From: Fibrobacterota bacterium
GTDB taxonomy: Bacteria; Fibrobacterota; Fibrobacteria; UBA11236
Assembly: GCA_019509785.1 (NCBI GenBank)
Contig: JAEKLQ010000059.1
Span: 1 to 64,000 of the forward strand
Direction of reading: 5' to 3'
DNA length: 64,000 bases
Shown here: positions 17,522 to 27,349 of the stretch, one piece after another
Layout: each line of letters begins with the position of its first letter
Numbering within the stretch: position 1 is the stretch's first letter
Made by a program: the position numbers and the translations under genes
Notes under the pieces: generated by a model
The model's database searches: none
Told to the model about the DNA's origin: nothing
The model's input: the letters and a program-made list of their open reading frames with translations, nothing else

Positions 17522-19810
17522 CTAAGTGGGCTGCGAGGCCGGCAGCCCGCGCGTGCCCGGCGGATTCGCCAGGCCGCCTTTGGCGGCCCGCGGCTTAGAT
17601 CCCCACCCCAGCTTCACGCCCACGGCCGTCGCCGCCATGAAGGACAGTTCGCCGCCGATGTAGCTGAAGAGCTTGGTGGCCGCTCCGGTGGTGAATCCAT
17701 AGGAATGCAGTCCCACGTTCAAGAGGTTCACGCCGAACCAGGCCAGGCTCACCACGATCGCGCCGAATACCGCGCCCTGCGCCATGCCGAAGGCGCGGAT
17801 ATAGCCCCACTGCTTGGCATGCAAAAGGATGATGCACCAGATGACGATCAGGAGCGCGCCGTTTTCCTTCGGGTCCCAGCCCCAGAAACGGCCCCAGCTC
17901 TGATCGGCCCAGATCCCGCCCAGCACCGTCCCGATGAAGGAGAACAGCAACCCGAAGCATAGGGTCCCGTACACCATCTTGCTGATTTCCTTCAGCCGTT
18001 CGGACTTCCCACCGGCTTCGCCGGTGGGACCCAAAACCCCGCGGCCGCCGTCCGCGGGTTCGCCGCGGGACGCTTCATCGCCGCGGATGGTCGCCGGCCA
18101 TAAGGCCCGGATCAACCAGAGGTGGCCGATGGCACCCGCCAGAAGGCAGGCCGAATAGCCGATGGTCACGCAGACCACGTGGGTGGAGAGCCAGAAATTG
18201 CTGTTGAGCACGGCCACCAGCATTTTCATGGTATCGCCCTCGGCCGCGTAGCGATTGGCGATGGATAAGAGAACCACGCCCAGGAGCGAAGCCGACAAGA
18301 GGCCGATGGCCCGGCTGGGCTTCTTCCGGTTGATGCGTTCGATGAAAAGGGCCGCCAGGATGGAAACCGCGGCGACGAACGGGAAGGTTTCGAAAAGCGA
18401 AGTCACCGGGGGCCGCTTCATGATGAGGATGCGCGCGACGATGCCGGAGATATGCACGGCATAGCCGGCCAGGAAGACCCAGAGCGCGCCTTTGTACATC
18501 CACTCCTTGCGGGTCAGGAAATAGGCGAAGCAAGCGATGAGGGCGAACCAATACAGGACCAGGCCCCAATAGAAAGGCTCGCTTTTCTGGTACAGGATTT
18601 CCAACGGGAAATGGGTCTCGGAAAGCTGCTCGTATGCCCGGTTCTCCATGGCGCCCACATAGTCGCCGGCGTCCTTGCTAAAGCCCGCCTGATCCCCGGC
18701 GCGGTAGGCCGCAGCGGCATCGGCCCAGTAGTCCAACTCTTTGCGGAAGGATTGCAATTCCTCGGGCACGGCCACGATCTCGGCGGGGCTGACCCAGCCC
18801 GGCACTCCCGCGGCCGCGGCCATGGCGGGCGGAATGGGGAAGCACCGGAAAGGGGAAGGATGAAGCGTTTGGGAGTTCATGTACATGGCCTGGGACAAGG
18901 CTACGATCTCCCGTTCCATGGGGGTGCGTTGGGCTTCGCCGCGGTTTCCGATGCCCTCCAGGACCTTGGCGATGGGCTGCGCGTCCATCATGAGATCCCA
19001 GAACGAGTAGCGCGGTTGCCCGGGCTTGAGTTGCAACAGGGCGCGGGTTTCCGCCAACTGCACCTCGTAAGCGGCGTTCGGCAATGCGAAGGAAAAGGTG
19101 CGGGAGAGGTTCACGAATTCCACCAGGTTGCCGAATACGCGCAGCACTTCCTTCTGCACCAGATTCCGCTTCTCATCCTGCAAGGCGTTCGCTTTGTCGG
19201 CCAGCTCCTGGAGCTTCGGCAGCGATTTCTCCAATTGGGAGAACGAATAGCGGCGGCTTTTCTCGGGGGCCACTCCCAGGGCTTCGGCCACTTCGGGATT
19301 GTTGATCAGGAAGATGCGCAGATCGCCCACCGTTTCCGGCGCGAAAAGGATCTTGGCCATCACCTGCATGGCGGAAAGGTTTTGATAGCTGGTACGCCCC
19401 GAGAATTGCAACAGCATGTGCCGCGCGTAGGTGATCATGGGCTTGAGGCGGCCCTCGTGCAGCACGGGCACGGCTTCTAACGCCTTCACGTCATGGACGG
19501 GGACGATCGGTACCGGGCCCGGTTTCGGCAGCAAGGATCCCATGCCGGCATGCGCGTGCGGATCCGCGCCGGTTTCCGGGCCCCCGGTCTCCGGGCCGAC
19601 CTCGGGATGCCCGTCGGGTAGGGAACCGTCCGTAGCCGTCGGCCCGTTGGCGGGCGCGACCGCGCCCCCGGCCTTATGGGACTCTTCGAAAAGCGAGTCG
19701 AACTTCTGATCCATGGCGGCGGGGGCCGGATTGGCGCTTTGCGATTGCGCGCGGGCGAAGGGCGCGGCCAGTGCGAGCAGGATCCACAGGCTGTTGGCGA
19801 TGCGAGTCAT
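17522..19810 (-). CDS. ccsA: Cytochrome c biogenesis protein CcsA/ResC with large N-terminal periplasmic domain
   Basis: Inner-membrane heme handler of the system II cytochrome c maturation pathway. The 762-residue protein has a signal peptide, then about 380 soluble residues (including VPVLHEGRLKPMITYARHML, a segment seen in long CcsA variants). Multiple membrane segments follow, with the CcsA core. The heme-binding WWD signature is WADQSWGRFWGWDPKE at about residues 630-645, followed by the conserved HAKQWGYIRAFG region. It overlaps resB by 4 bases (ATGA), so the two halves of the heme-ligation machine are translated together. The stretch near residue 600 is a Gly/Glu-rich loop. No thioredoxin-like partner is encoded here. 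Confidence 0.92.
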   Translation of the reverse strand: MTRIANSLWILLALAAPFARAQSQSANPAPAAMDQKFDSLFEESHKAGGAVAPANGPTATDGSLPDGHPEVGPETGGPETGADPHAHAGMGSLLPKPGPVPIVPVHDVKALEAVPVLHEGRLKPMITYARHMLLQFSGRTSYQNLSAMQVMAKILFAPETVGDLRIFLINNPEVAEALGVAPEKSRRYSFSQLEKSLPKLQELADKANALQDEKRNLVQKEVLRVFGNLVEFVNLSRTFSFALPNAAYEVQLAETRALLQLKPGQPRYSFWDLMMDAQPIAKVLEGIGNRGEAQRTPMEREIVALSQAMYMNSQTLHPSPFRCFPIPPAMAAAAGVPGWVSPAEIVAVPEELQSFRKELDYWADAAAAYRAGDQAGFSKDAGDYVGAMENRAYEQLSETHFPLEILYQKSEPFYWGLVLYWFALIACFAYFLTRKEWMYKGALWVFLAGYAVHISGIVARILIMKRPPVTSLFETFPFVAAVSILAALFIERINRKKPSRAIGLLSASLLGVVLLSIANRYAAEGDTMKMLVAVLNSNFWLSTHVVCVTIGYSACLLAGAIGHLWLIRALWPATIRGDEASRGEPADGGRGVLGPTGEAGGKSERLKEISKMVYGTLCFGLLFSFIGTVLGGIWADQSWGRFWGWDPKENGALLIVIWCIILLHAKQWGYIRAFGMAQGAVFGAIVVSLAWFGVNLLNVGLHSYGFTTGAATKLFSYIGGELSFMAATAVGVKLGWGSKPRAAKGGLANPPGTRGLPASQPT

Positions 19811-20955
19811 ACGGCGGCCTCCCTGCGCACGAACGGGATCAGGCGGATGAGGAAATGCAGCAGCAGCCCCGCGAAAACGGTGATGCTGGAAACATAAGGG
19901 AGCACGCGGCCGGGATTGGTCACCACCGCGAAGGTTGACTTATTGGCCTGCCCTTCCGCCTGCGCATAGGATGCCTGGAAGAAGGTAAAGCCGTAGGTAC
20001 GCAGGGGATTGTTCATCCACACCTTCACCGGGCGGCTGGAGCCGTTTTCGGTCAGGTCGGCGTAGCTCTCGAAGCTGCTGGGGATGTCGGTGCCGGGGTG
20101 CAGGTTTTTCACGAATCGATTCAGCTTCAGGCTGAAGGGGAGGGGATAATGCTTCAAGCGCAATTGCGCGAAGACCTTTTTGCCTGCCAGGGTGAGGGAG
20201 AGAGGCCTGGGCTCCTGCGCGTAGAGCAACACCTCGCGATCCGGTTGGCCCGGCTCGCTCAAGGTGAAGATGACCCCGGGCGCGTTCTGGGTCACCTCTT
20301 TCTCCGGCTTGCGCTGCTCCAAGAGCCCGATGCCCGAGCCGTTCAGGTAATGCGGCCCATTGGTGGCCTGGGTGGTGAAGGCGTCGGAGTTCTGGTAATA
20401 GGCGTGGACGGTGATGCGTGCCCCATAGGGTAAGATGTCCAACTGCCGGCCCGGTTGCAGCGCATCCGAGCCCCAGGCGAAAACGCTATTGGTGTCTCCC
20501 CGGCTTTCCCAGAAGGCCAATTCGAATTCATGGTAGGCCGTGGTGAAATGCCCGGTTTCCCCTTCCGCCAAGGTGAGTTGGGATTCCACCGCCAGCATCT
20601 GGGTGATGAATCCGCCCACGAGCAAAGCCATGATCCCGAGATGGACGATCCACAGGCCGATGCGGTTGAGGCGCCAGGTCAGCTGCACCGTCATCATCAC
20701 GGCGAGTTGGATGGAGAGGATCCAGATGACCAGGCTCGCTCCCGGCAGCGGAAAGAACCCGCCGACCAGCACGATGCCGTATCCGAAGAAGCGCTTCTGC
20801 GCTTCGAACAAGCCATGATCGGCCTGGTACAAGGTGCCGAAGAAGATCAGCGCGAAAAGGATCAAGAGGCAAATCAAGGTGATGGCGGGATGCAACACGG
20901 CCTTGACGAGGCCGCTACGTGCGGCCGTCCGCCGCCAGGAACGCGCTTCCGTCAT
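19807..20955 (-). CDS. resB: Cytochrome c biogenesis protein ResB (Ccs1)
   Basis: Partner of CcsA in system II heme delivery and ligation. The 382-residue protein has three N-terminal membrane helices (residues about 20-125), including LICLLILFALIFFGTLYQAD. A large periplasmic domain carries GETGHFTTAYHEFELAFWES and LKLNRFVKNLHPGTDIPSSF, and a final helix precedes FLIRLIPFVRREAAV. This is a short ResB form. It is linked by ATGA overlaps to the lipoprotein gene upstream and ccsA downstream, giving a tight three-gene operon. The segment NPLRTYGFTFFQASY is the usual ResB motif near the end. Confidence 0.9.
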   Translation of the reverse strand: MTEARSWRRTAARSGLVKAVLHPAITLICLLILFALIFFGTLYQADHGLFEAQKRFFGYGIVLVGGFFPLPGASLVIWILSIQLAVMMTVQLTWRLNRIGLWIVHLGIMALLVGGFITQMLAVESQLTLAEGETGHFTTAYHEFELAFWESRGDTNSVFAWGSDALQPGRQLDILPYGARITVHAYYQNSDAFTTQATNGPHYLNGSGIGLLEQRKPEKEVTQNAPGVIFTLSEPGQPDREVLLYAQEPRPLSLTLAGKKVFAQLRLKHYPLPFSLKLNRFVKNLHPGTDIPSSFESYADLTENGSSRPVKVWMNNPLRTYGFTFFQASYAQAEGQANKSTFAVVTNPGRVLPYVSSITVFAGLLLHFLIRLIPFVRREAAV

Positions 20956-21656
20956 GCCTTAGTACCTGCGATGCGCAACGACTTGCAGAAGGCGGCGACT
21001 TGGGGCTTTTGCTTTTTCACCTGGGCGAAATCGCCCATGGCCTTCACGAACACGGTATACTCCTCGGTCTGCACGATGGCCCCGTAGATGGTTTTGGATT
21101 GCGTCATATCCCCCGAAAGCATCCCGGTCAGATCGATGAGCATGCCTTCCTGCCCGGTGGCGGTCTTGAAGCGGGGCGCCTTTTTGATGATTCCCTCCAT
21201 CTCTTCGGGGGAAGCCTTGAGGCCCACTTGGCCCATCCAGCGGCGGATATTGGCTTCCAGGCCTCCCGCGGTTCCCCCGAGTTGCACCACGGAAACGTCC
21301 ACGGCATTCGGATCGATTTCGCCGGAGTTGGCCAGATTCGGATCCATGGCGGCGAAGCTGCCGACGCGCATGGCATTGGCGGAATCCTTGGGCACCCAGC
21401 CCTTGGGTAACGTCCAGGTTACCTTGATGTCCGCCGGCGGGGCCGCCATCGCGGGCATCCCCGCTCCTCCCGGCATGCCCATGCCGCCCATGGGGCCGGC
21501 GGCCGCGATGGGTTTGAAAGCCACTTCGGAGTAGACGCGGGGCTTTTCCTCCTCGCACCCCGACAGCAGCGATAGGGCCAGCGCGACGACGGCTCCGTTG
21601 CAGGTGGATTTCAGGCTGAAAATGCGGTTTTCAAGGAAAAAAGACGGTCTCGACAT
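20952..21656 (-). CDS. Lipoprotein of the resB-ccsA operon, function unknown
   Basis: A 234-residue predicted lipoprotein. A somewhat long signal peptide ends in the lipobox LLSGC near residue 34. A Gly/Met/Pro-rich linker (PMGGMGMPGGAGMPAM) leads to a domain starting VTWTLPKGWVPKDSANAMRV and ending QVAAFCKSLRI. Its 4-base overlap with resB implies a role in cytochrome c assembly or respiration, but I do not recognise the family by function. The Met-rich segment could bind copper; that is speculation. The initiation codon at 21656 leaves a long basic n-region, and a start slightly downstream is possible. Confidence 0.75.
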   Translation of the reverse strand: MSRPSFFLENRIFSLKSTCNGAVVALALSLLSGCEEEKPRVYSEVAFKPIAAAGPMGGMGMPGGAGMPAMAAPPADIKVTWTLPKGWVPKDSANAMRVGSFAAMDPNLANSGEIDPNAVDVSVVQLGGTAGGLEANIRRWMGQVGLKASPEEMEGIIKKAPRFKTATGQEGMLIDLTGMLSGDMTQSKTIYGAIVQTEEYTVFVKAMGDFAQVKKQKPQVAAFCKSLRIAGTKA

Positions 21657-21854
21657 CGGGGTTAATCTAGAAAATGAGCCTTCTCCGCATTTCCGCGCGT
21701 AGCCTGGCCGCCACCCGTCGCGGGGCCGCCGTGCTTTGGGGCCGAATGCCCCGTTTCCGCTCGGCTGGGCTTTCCGGACGGGGATTTCAGGAATCCAACC
21801 GTTGTGGATAGATCAGGGGTAAAAACTTTTTTTCCGCTCCCTTGCGGAGATCGA

Positions 21855-21898
21855 ATCCACATATGCCGCAACGCGTTCATCCTGCTTTATATGTGGAT
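21855..21898. repeat. 10-bp inverted repeat ATCCACATAT/ATATGTGGAT upstream of nrdA
   Basis: ATCCACATAT (21855-21864) and its exact reverse complement (21889-21898) are 34 bases apart, close to three helical turns. TGTGGAT also occurs at 21803 and, inverted, at 22026. Such spacing fits cooperative binding of a regulator; the copies also resemble one-mismatch DnaA boxes (TTATCCACA). Confidence 0.5.
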
Positions 21899-22027
21899 AG
21901 TGTTGAAAAGAAAACGCGATTCCGGCCTTCCCGTTTTGGCTATCCTTATCCCTCTAAAACGCCCTCTTTATCCCCGCTCCGGACCGCTTTCGGCTAAGTC
22001 CTTGTTTCTTCTTTAAATAGCTTCGAT

Positions 22028-22043
22028 CCACAACATATTGTGG
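22028..22043. promoter_or_regulatory. Candidate NrdR box upstream of nrdA
   Basis: CCACAACATATTGTGG matches 13 of 16 positions of the NrdR-box consensus acaCwAtATaTwGtgt. Its arms CCACAA/TTGTGG are perfectly complementary. NrdR is the ATP-cone repressor of ribonucleotide reductase operons. A half-site ACACTA lies at 22092. The nrdR gene itself is not in this window. Confidence 0.5.
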
Positions 22044-22355
22044 GGGGTGCGGAAAAAATCCCCATGATCTAGTTGCAAAGGTATTTTCAAAACACTACAC
22101 TTCATCAGCAAGTCGACGCTAAATGCAGAACTCCCCAACGAACCGCCCAGCATGGGGGTCGATCCGCCAAGCGGCTGGAAGCGCTCCCCCGGAGGGGCGG
22201 CCCCGAAGCGGGCGAAGAGCGCCAAGAGCGCGAGCAGCGTGCTGGTGAAGAAGGTACGGCGGATGCGGGGAGAGTATCTGGCGACGAGGGGCTGAACGGG
22301 ACAACCGGAGGATCGCTATCCGGGTTCAATGCAGGAACAAGAGGAGAATGATTCA

Positions 22356-25300
22356 ATGAGCATGACGCTGGTGGACAAGGAGTCCGTGCGTACGATTGAT
22401 GCGGTGGGAACGGTAGTCGCGGGCCTCGACCCGGCCAAGTACCAGGTAGAGCGCCGCAATGGCACCGTGGTGAGTTTCAAGGGCGATAAGATCGTTAACG
22501 CCATCACCAAGGCGTTCCTGGCCCAGGAAGGCCTGGAGCGGGCCACCGCGCGCATTTCGGAAGAGGTCCAACGCATCGCCGACCTGGTCTTCGCGGCCCT
22601 CTCCAAGCGCCGGCCCAACGGCGGCACGTGGCATATCGAGGACATCCAGGACCAGGTGGAACTGGCCCTGATGCGCGTGGGCCGGCCCGAGGTGGCCAAG
22701 CGTTACGTGCTGTACCGCGAAGAGCGCGCCCGCCTCCGCGAAGCCGCCAAGTCCGGCGCAACGGCGGCCCCGGCACAGTCGCCGGCCATCGAATACACGG
22801 TGACCGACGCCCAAGGCAGGGTGAAGCCCTTGAACCGCGCCCGCGTGGAAACGGTCATCCGCGAAGCCGTGACCGGCTACGAGGCCGTCGTCCCCTTCGA
22901 ACGCATCCTCAAGGAGGCCCTGGCCAATCTCTTCCCCGGCATCCCCGAGAAAGACGTGTCCAAGGCCATGGTCATGGTGGCCTGTTCCCATATCGAAGAA
23001 GACCCCGCCTGGAGCTACGTCACCGCCCGCATCCTCATGGACGATATCCGGGACGAAGTGCTCGGCGAGCGCCTCACCCAGGCCCAGATGACCCCGCGCT
23101 ACGTGACCTATTTCGGCGAATACGTGCAATTGGCGGTGGACGCGCAGCTTCTGGACAAGCGCCTGCTGGAGTTCGACCTCGATCGCATGGGCAAGGCCCT
23201 CAAGCCCGAGCGCGATCTCAACATCACCTACCTCGGCCTCAAGACCCTGGTCGATCGCTACTTCGTGCATACCCCGGACGGCCGTACCATCGAGCTCTTA
23301 CAGGCCTTCTGGATGCGCGTCGCCATGGGCCTGGCCCTCAACGAGGTGGACCGCGAGACCCGCGCCATCGAGTTCTACGAGGTGCTGTCCAGCTTCCGAT
23401 TCACCAGCTCCACTCCCACCCTGTTCAATTCCGGCACTTTGCATTCGCAGATGTCCTCCTGCTATCTCACCACCGTCCCGGACGATCTGAACGGCATCTT
23501 CGGCGCCATCCGCGACGACGCCATGCTGTCCAAGTTCGCCGGCGGCCTCGGCAACGACTGGTCCAACGTGCGCGGCCTGGGCTCCCATATCAAGGGCACC
23601 AACGGCAAGAGCCAGGGCGTGATCCCCTTCCTCAAGGTGGCCAACGACACTGCCGTGGCGGTGAACCAGGGCGGACGCCGCAAGGGCGCCATGTGCGCCT
23701 ACCTGGAAACCTGGCATATGGACATCGAGGAATTCCTCGACCTGCGCAAGAACACCGGCGACGATCGCCGCCGCACCCATGATATGAACACGGCCAACTG
23801 GATCCCGGATCTGTTCATGAAGCGCGTGATGACGGACGGGGAGTGGACCCTGTTCAGCCCCAACGAGGTCCCAGACCTGCACGATCTGTACGGCCAGGCC
23901 TTCGAGAAGCGCTACAAGCATTACGAAGAAGAGGTCCGCCAGGGCCGCATCAAGACCTTCAAGAAGATGAGCGCTACGGCCTTGTGGCGGAAGATGCTCA
24001 CCATGGTCTTCGAAACCGGCCATCCCTGGATGACCTTCAAGGATCCCTCCAACGTCCGTTCGCCCCAGCGGCATGCGGGCGTGGTGCATAGCTCCAACCT
24101 CTGCACCGAGATCCTGCTCAACACCAGCGAGGCCGAAATCGCGGTCTGCAACCTGGGCTCGCTGAACATGGTGGCGCATATCCGGAACGGCAAGCTCGAC
24201 GACCAGCTGATGGGGGAGACCGTCGCCATCGCCATGCGCATGCTCGACAACGTCATCGACCTGAATTATTACCCCGTGGTACAGGCCCGTAACTCCAACC
24301 TGCGCCATCGTCCGGTGGGACTGGGGCTGATGGGCTTCCAGGACGCCCTCTACGAGCTGGGCATCGCCTACTCATCGGACGCGGCCGTGGAGTTCGCGGA
24401 CTACTCCATGGAGGTCATCTCCTATCATGCCATCCTGTCCAGCTCCAAGCTGGCCAAGGAACGCGGGACCTATCCCAGCTACCAGGGCTCGTCCTGGTCC
24501 AAGGGCCTGCTTCCCATCGACACCATCGAGATCATGGCCGCCGAACGCGGCGAGCCGGTCTTGATGGATACCAAGTGCAACCTGGACTGGGCGCCGGTGC
24601 GCGAGCATATCAAGCTGTGGGGCATGCGCAATTCCAATACCATGGCCATCGCTCCCACCGCCACCATCTCGAACATCATCGGGGTCTCGCAGTCCATCGA
24701 GCCTACCTACAAGAACCTGTACGTGAAGAGCAACCTGTCGGGCGAGTTCACCATCATCAACAACTACCTGGTCGAGCGCCTCAAGAAGCTGGGCCTGTGG
24801 GACAAGGCCATGGTGGACGATCTGAAGTACTTCGACGGCGAACTGGCCGAGATCAAGCGCATCCCCGAGGCGGAGAAGAGGATTTTCCTGACCTCGTTCG
24901 ATATCGAGCCCAAGTGGATGATCGCCTGCGCCATGAAGCGCCAGAAGTGGATCGACATGGGCCAGAGCCTGAACCTATACATGGCCCAGCCTTCGGGCAA
25001 GAAGCTGGACGCCATGTACAAGCTGGCCTGGCAGGCCGGCCTCAAGACCACGTATTACCTGCGGTCCCTGGGCGCCACCAACGCGGAGAAATCCACCCTG
25101 GACAAGACCCGCGGTGTGAACGCGGTATCGGCGGGGGACGTGCTGGCGGGCCCGGTCAACGGCCTGGACGGCAAGTCCAAGGAGGCGGCTTTCGCGAATG
25201 CGGCCATCAAGCCCAGCATCGTGAAGGACCCGATGGATTCGGCCGCCGCCGCCGCGGCGTTGTCCGCTCTCAAGGGTACGAACGGGAGCGCCCATGCATC

Positions 25301-25442
25301 CGCGGCCTCGGCGCTCGACCGCGCCGCCGCTTCGGCGCGGGAATTGGCTGAAGCGGAAACCGATCGGAGCGATCGGGCCAAAGAGGCGGCCAAGGCCGCC
25401 TGTTCCATCATCAACGGCGAGGAGTGCGAAGCATGCCAATGA
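22356..25442 (+). CDS. nrdA: Ribonucleoside-diphosphate reductase, alpha subunit (class I, two ATP-cones)
   Basis: Reduces ribonucleotides to deoxyribonucleotides. The 1028-residue protein starts at ATG 22356, with GAGGAG 9 bases upstream. Two tandem ATP-cone domains (about residues 25-120 and 140-235) precede the barrel, an arrangement known from chlamydial and pseudomonad NrdA. Key residues are visible: redox pair Cys369 (MSSCYLTTV) and Cys598 (AVCNLGSLN), thiyl-radical Cys583 with Asn581 and Glu585 (NLCTE), and the radical-transfer Tyr pair in [12 protein letters not shown]-terminal Ala/Ser/Asp-rich tail of about 90 residues ends in CEACQ (Cys1024, Cys1027), the shuttle dithiol. nrdB overlaps its 3' end. 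Confidence 0.97.
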   Translation: MSMTLVDKESVRTIDAVGTVVAGLDPAKYQVERRNGTVVSFKGDKIVNAITKAFLAQEGLERATARISEEVQRIADLVFAALSKRRPNGGTWHIEDIQDQVELALMRVGRPEVAKRYVLYREERARLREAAKSGATAAPAQSPAIEYTVTDAQGRVKPLNRARVETVIREAVTGYEAVVPFERILKEALANLFPGIPEKDVSKAMVMVACSHIEEDPAWSYVTARILMDDIRDEVLGERLTQAQMTPRYVTYFGEYVQLAVDAQLLDKRLLEFDLDRMGKALKPERDLNITYLGLKTLVDRYFVHTPDGRTIELLQAFWMRVAMGLALNEVDRETRAIEFYEVLSSFRFTSSTPTLFNSGTLHSQMSSCYLTTVPDDLNGIFGAIRDDAMLSKFAGGLGNDWSNVRGLGSHIKGTNGKSQGVIPFLKVANDTAVAVNQGGRRKGAMCAYLETWHMDIEEFLDLRKNTGDDRRRTHDMNTANWIPDLFMKRVMTDGEWTLFSPNEVPDLHDLYGQAFEKRYKHYEEEVRQGRIKTFKKMSATALWRKMLTMVFETGHPWMTFKDPSNVRSPQRHAGVVHSSNLCTEILLNTSEAEIAVCNLGSLNMVAHIRNGKLDDQLMGETVAIAMRMLDNVIDLNYYPVVQARNSNLRHRPVGLGLMGFQDALYELGIAYSSDAAVEFADYSMEVISYHAILSSSKLAKERGTYPSYQGSSWSKGLLPIDTIEIMAAERGEPVLMDTKCNLDWAPVREHIKLWGMRNSNTMAIAPTATISNIIGVSQSIEPTYKNLYVKSNLSGEFTIINNYLVERLKKLGLWDKAMVDDLKYFDGELAEIKRIPEAEKRIFLTSFDIEPKWMIACAMKRQKWIDMGQSLNLYMAQPSGKKLDAMYKLAWQAGLKTTYYLRSLGATNAEKSTLDKTRGVNAVSAGDVLAGPVNGLDGKSKEAAFANAAIKPSIVKDPMDSAAAAAALSALKGTNGSAHASAASALDRAAASARELAEAETDRSDRAKEAAKAACSIINGEECEACQ

Positions 25443-26758
25443 ATTGGGATGACGAAGACGATAAGAGCGGAACCCCCAGCGTATTCGGCGGAGCGGCGGT
25501 CGCACCCGCCGCGCCTCCCGCGGAGCTGAAGCCCAGTTCGATCTTGGCGGAAACGGTAATGACTCCGCGCTCGCCGGCCGTTCAGCGCATGGTGGCGGAA
25601 GCCGCCGCGACCCGGACGGTCGCTCCCGCCCAGGGCCTGCGCCCGAATGCCCCGCCCGTCCTGGATGCCGCCGCGGAGGCCATGGCCGCCGCCGCCGCAT
25701 CCCTCAACGGCACCGCCAAGCTGGTCTCCCTGTTGGGCGAATCCGTCTCCCGCGTGAAGGTTGACGAGAAGCGCATCATCAATTGCCGCGCCGACCTCAA
25801 CCAATTGGTGCCCATCAAGTACCAATGGGCCTGGCAGAAATACCTGGACGCCTGCGCCAACCATTGGATGCCGCAGGAGATCAACATGTCCCGGGATATC
25901 GAGCTCTGGAAGAGCAACGAGCTCACCGAGGACGAGCGCCGCATCGTGAAGCGCAACATGGGCTTTTTCTCGACTGCGGATTCGCTGGTGGCCAACAACA
26001 TCGTGCTGGCGGCCTACAAGCACATCACCAATCCGGAATGCCGCCAATACATGCTGCGCCAGTCCTTCGAAGAGGCCTTGCACACCCATGCTTATCAGTA
26101 CATCATCGAGTCCCTCGGCCTGGACGAGGCCGAAATCTTCAACATGTACCATGAGATCAATACCATCCACGGCAAGGATGCCTTCGAGATCGCGCTCACC
26201 CGCGAAATGCTGAAGCCGGATTTCGAGACGGAAAGCTTCAAGGGGGCCCAGACCTTCCTGGAGAACCTGATCGGCTACTACGTGATCATGGAAGGCATCT
26301 TCTTCTACAGTGGCTTCGTGATGATGCTGAGCTTCCAGCGCCAGAACCGGCTTCCCGGATCCGGCGAGCAGTTCCAGTACATCCTCCGCGACGAAACCAT
26401 GCACATGAACTTCGGCATCGACGTGATCAACCAGATCAAGATCGAGAACCCGGACTTGTGGACCCCGGCCGTGAAGGAGAAATCCACCGAGCTCATCCGC
26501 AAGGCGGTGGAATTGGAAATCGCCTACGCCAAAGACACCATGCCGCGCGGCATCCTGGGGCTGAACGCCGCCATGTTCGAGGACTACGTCCAATACGTGG
26601 CGGACCGCCGCCTGGAGAAGATCGGACTGCCCAAGGTGTACGGCGCCAGCAATCCTTTCCCCTGGATGTCGGAAATCCTGGACCTCAAGAAGGAGAAGAA
26701 CTTCTTCGAGACCCGGGTGACCGAATACCAGACGGGCGGGGCGCTGAGCTGGGAGTAG
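25433..26758 (+). CDS. nrdB: Ribonucleoside-diphosphate reductase, beta subunit (radical-generating)
   Basis: Holds the dimetal centre that starts radical chemistry in NrdA. The 441-residue protein has a disordered Ala/Pro-rich N-terminal extension of about 110 residues, then the ferritin-like core. Ligand segments are DIELWKS, Glu214 and His217 in [13 protein letters not shown], Glu in EGIFFYSGF, and Glu and His in [10 protein letters not shown]. Much of the core reads like Chlamydia trachomatis R2 (the NPFPWMSE...[14 protein letters not shown] end), but at the radical position, four after His217, this protein has Tyr221 where chlamydial R2 has Phe. ATG 25433 is preferred because GAGGAG lies 8 bases upstream; it overlaps the nrdA end by 10 bases. 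Confidence 0.96.
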   Translation: MPMNWDDEDDKSGTPSVFGGAAVAPAAPPAELKPSSILAETVMTPRSPAVQRMVAEAAATRTVAPAQGLRPNAPPVLDAAAEAMAAAAASLNGTAKLVSLLGESVSRVKVDEKRIINCRADLNQLVPIKYQWAWQKYLDACANHWMPQEINMSRDIELWKSNELTEDERRIVKRNMGFFSTADSLVANNIVLAAYKHITNPECRQYMLRQSFEEALHTHAYQYIIESLGLDEAEIFNMYHEINTIHGKDAFEIALTREMLKPDFETESFKGAQTFLENLIGYYVIMEGIFFYSGFVMMLSFQRQNRLPGSGEQFQYILRDETMHMNFGIDVINQIKIENPDLWTPAVKEKSTELIRKAVELEIAYAKDTMPRGILGLNAAMFEDYVQYVADRRLEKIGLPKVYGASNPFPWMSEILDLKKEKNFFETRVTEYQTGGALSWE

Positions 26759-26895
26759 GCGACGACCGCCCCCAAGCGGTAGGACGCCGGCCCGGGGCCG
26801 CAACCCCCCGCCAGAGCGGCGGGATTTCGAATCGGAACCGAAGGGGCTCGCGCAAGCGGGCCCTTTCGCTATGCGCGAAGGAAGGGAAGGGAAGC

Positions 26896-27273
26896 ATGGG
26901 AGAAGATGAGAAGGCAGGCACGCGCCCCGCAATCGACGCGGCTACGTTGAAGCAATGGATCCGGGAAGGCCGGAAGTTCCGTCTGATCGATATCCGCAGC
27001 CCGGAACAGCATGCCGCGGGCCATATCCCCGGCGCGCAGAACGAATTCATCAATGCGGCGCTGAAGCAGGGCGACGAGAAGGCCGTGGACCGGATCGAAA
27101 CCGGGGATGGGATTCCCATCGTGACCGTCTGCAACCAAGGCGGCTCATGCCGCATCGCATCGGACCTGCTCCGGAAAAAGGGCGTGGAAGCCTATGCCCT
27201 GGAAGGGGGTATGAAGGCTTGGCTTACGGCCGGAAACCCGGCGGAGACCGCTTCTAAGACAGGGCCGGAGTGA
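26896..27273 (+). CDS. Single-domain rhodanese-like sulfurtransferase
   Basis: A 125-residue cytoplasmic protein with one rhodanese domain: FRLIDIRSPEQHAAGHIPGA (the DxRxxxEFxxGHIPGA pattern) and the active-site loop IVTVCNQGGSCRIASDLL with catalytic Cys79. A second cysteine, Cys85, sits at the other end of the loop, which is unusual for simple rhodaneses (usually CxxGxR). It ends with the normal ALEGGMKAWLTAGNP. It transfers sulfane sulfur or acts as a thiol carrier; the acceptor is unknown. GGAAGGGAAG precedes the ATG. The longer open frame upstream overlaps nrdB and is not used. Confidence 0.88.
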   Translation: MGEDEKAGTRPAIDAATLKQWIREGRKFRLIDIRSPEQHAAGHIPGAQNEFINAALKQGDEKAVDRIETGDGIPIVTVCNQGGSCRIASDLLRKKGVEAYALEGGMKAWLTAGNPAETASKTGPE

Positions 27274-27349
27274 GCCATACGGGCCGCATTCCGGTGTTGA
27301 AGATTCTGCATTCGAAAAGAGCGGCGGAGGGCTTACGGAATCCCATACA

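Larger units (their letters stand above)
21657..22355. other. About 700-base non-coding region upstream of nrdA
   Basis: No convincing gene is seen. The middle part (about 21820-22110) is clearly more AT-rich than its surroundings and holds the candidate NrdR box and the ATCCACATAT inverted repeat annotated separately. The last 200 bases are GC-rich again and include a weak 47-codon open frame (22152-22295) without a ribosome site. No cobalamin riboswitch box was recognised, as expected for an oxygen-dependent class I enzyme. Confidence 0.6.

Noticed and set aside
21800-22045. Replication origin suggested by DnaA-box-like motifs in an AT-rich stretch
   Set aside because: Only four imperfect copies, no dnaA/dnaN/gidA neighbours and a clear alternative role as the nrd promoter region.
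22152-22295. Small basic 47-codon open frame before nrdA (ends VRRMRGEYLATRG)
   Set aside because: GC-rich third positions make it look coding, but there is no ribosome site or -10-like element and no recognised family; the evidence is too thin to call a gene.
25055-26932. 625-codon open frame on the minus strand opposite nrdA-nrdB
   Set aside because: Shadow of well-supported nrdA/nrdB; the translated sequence is low-complexity and unlike any domain.
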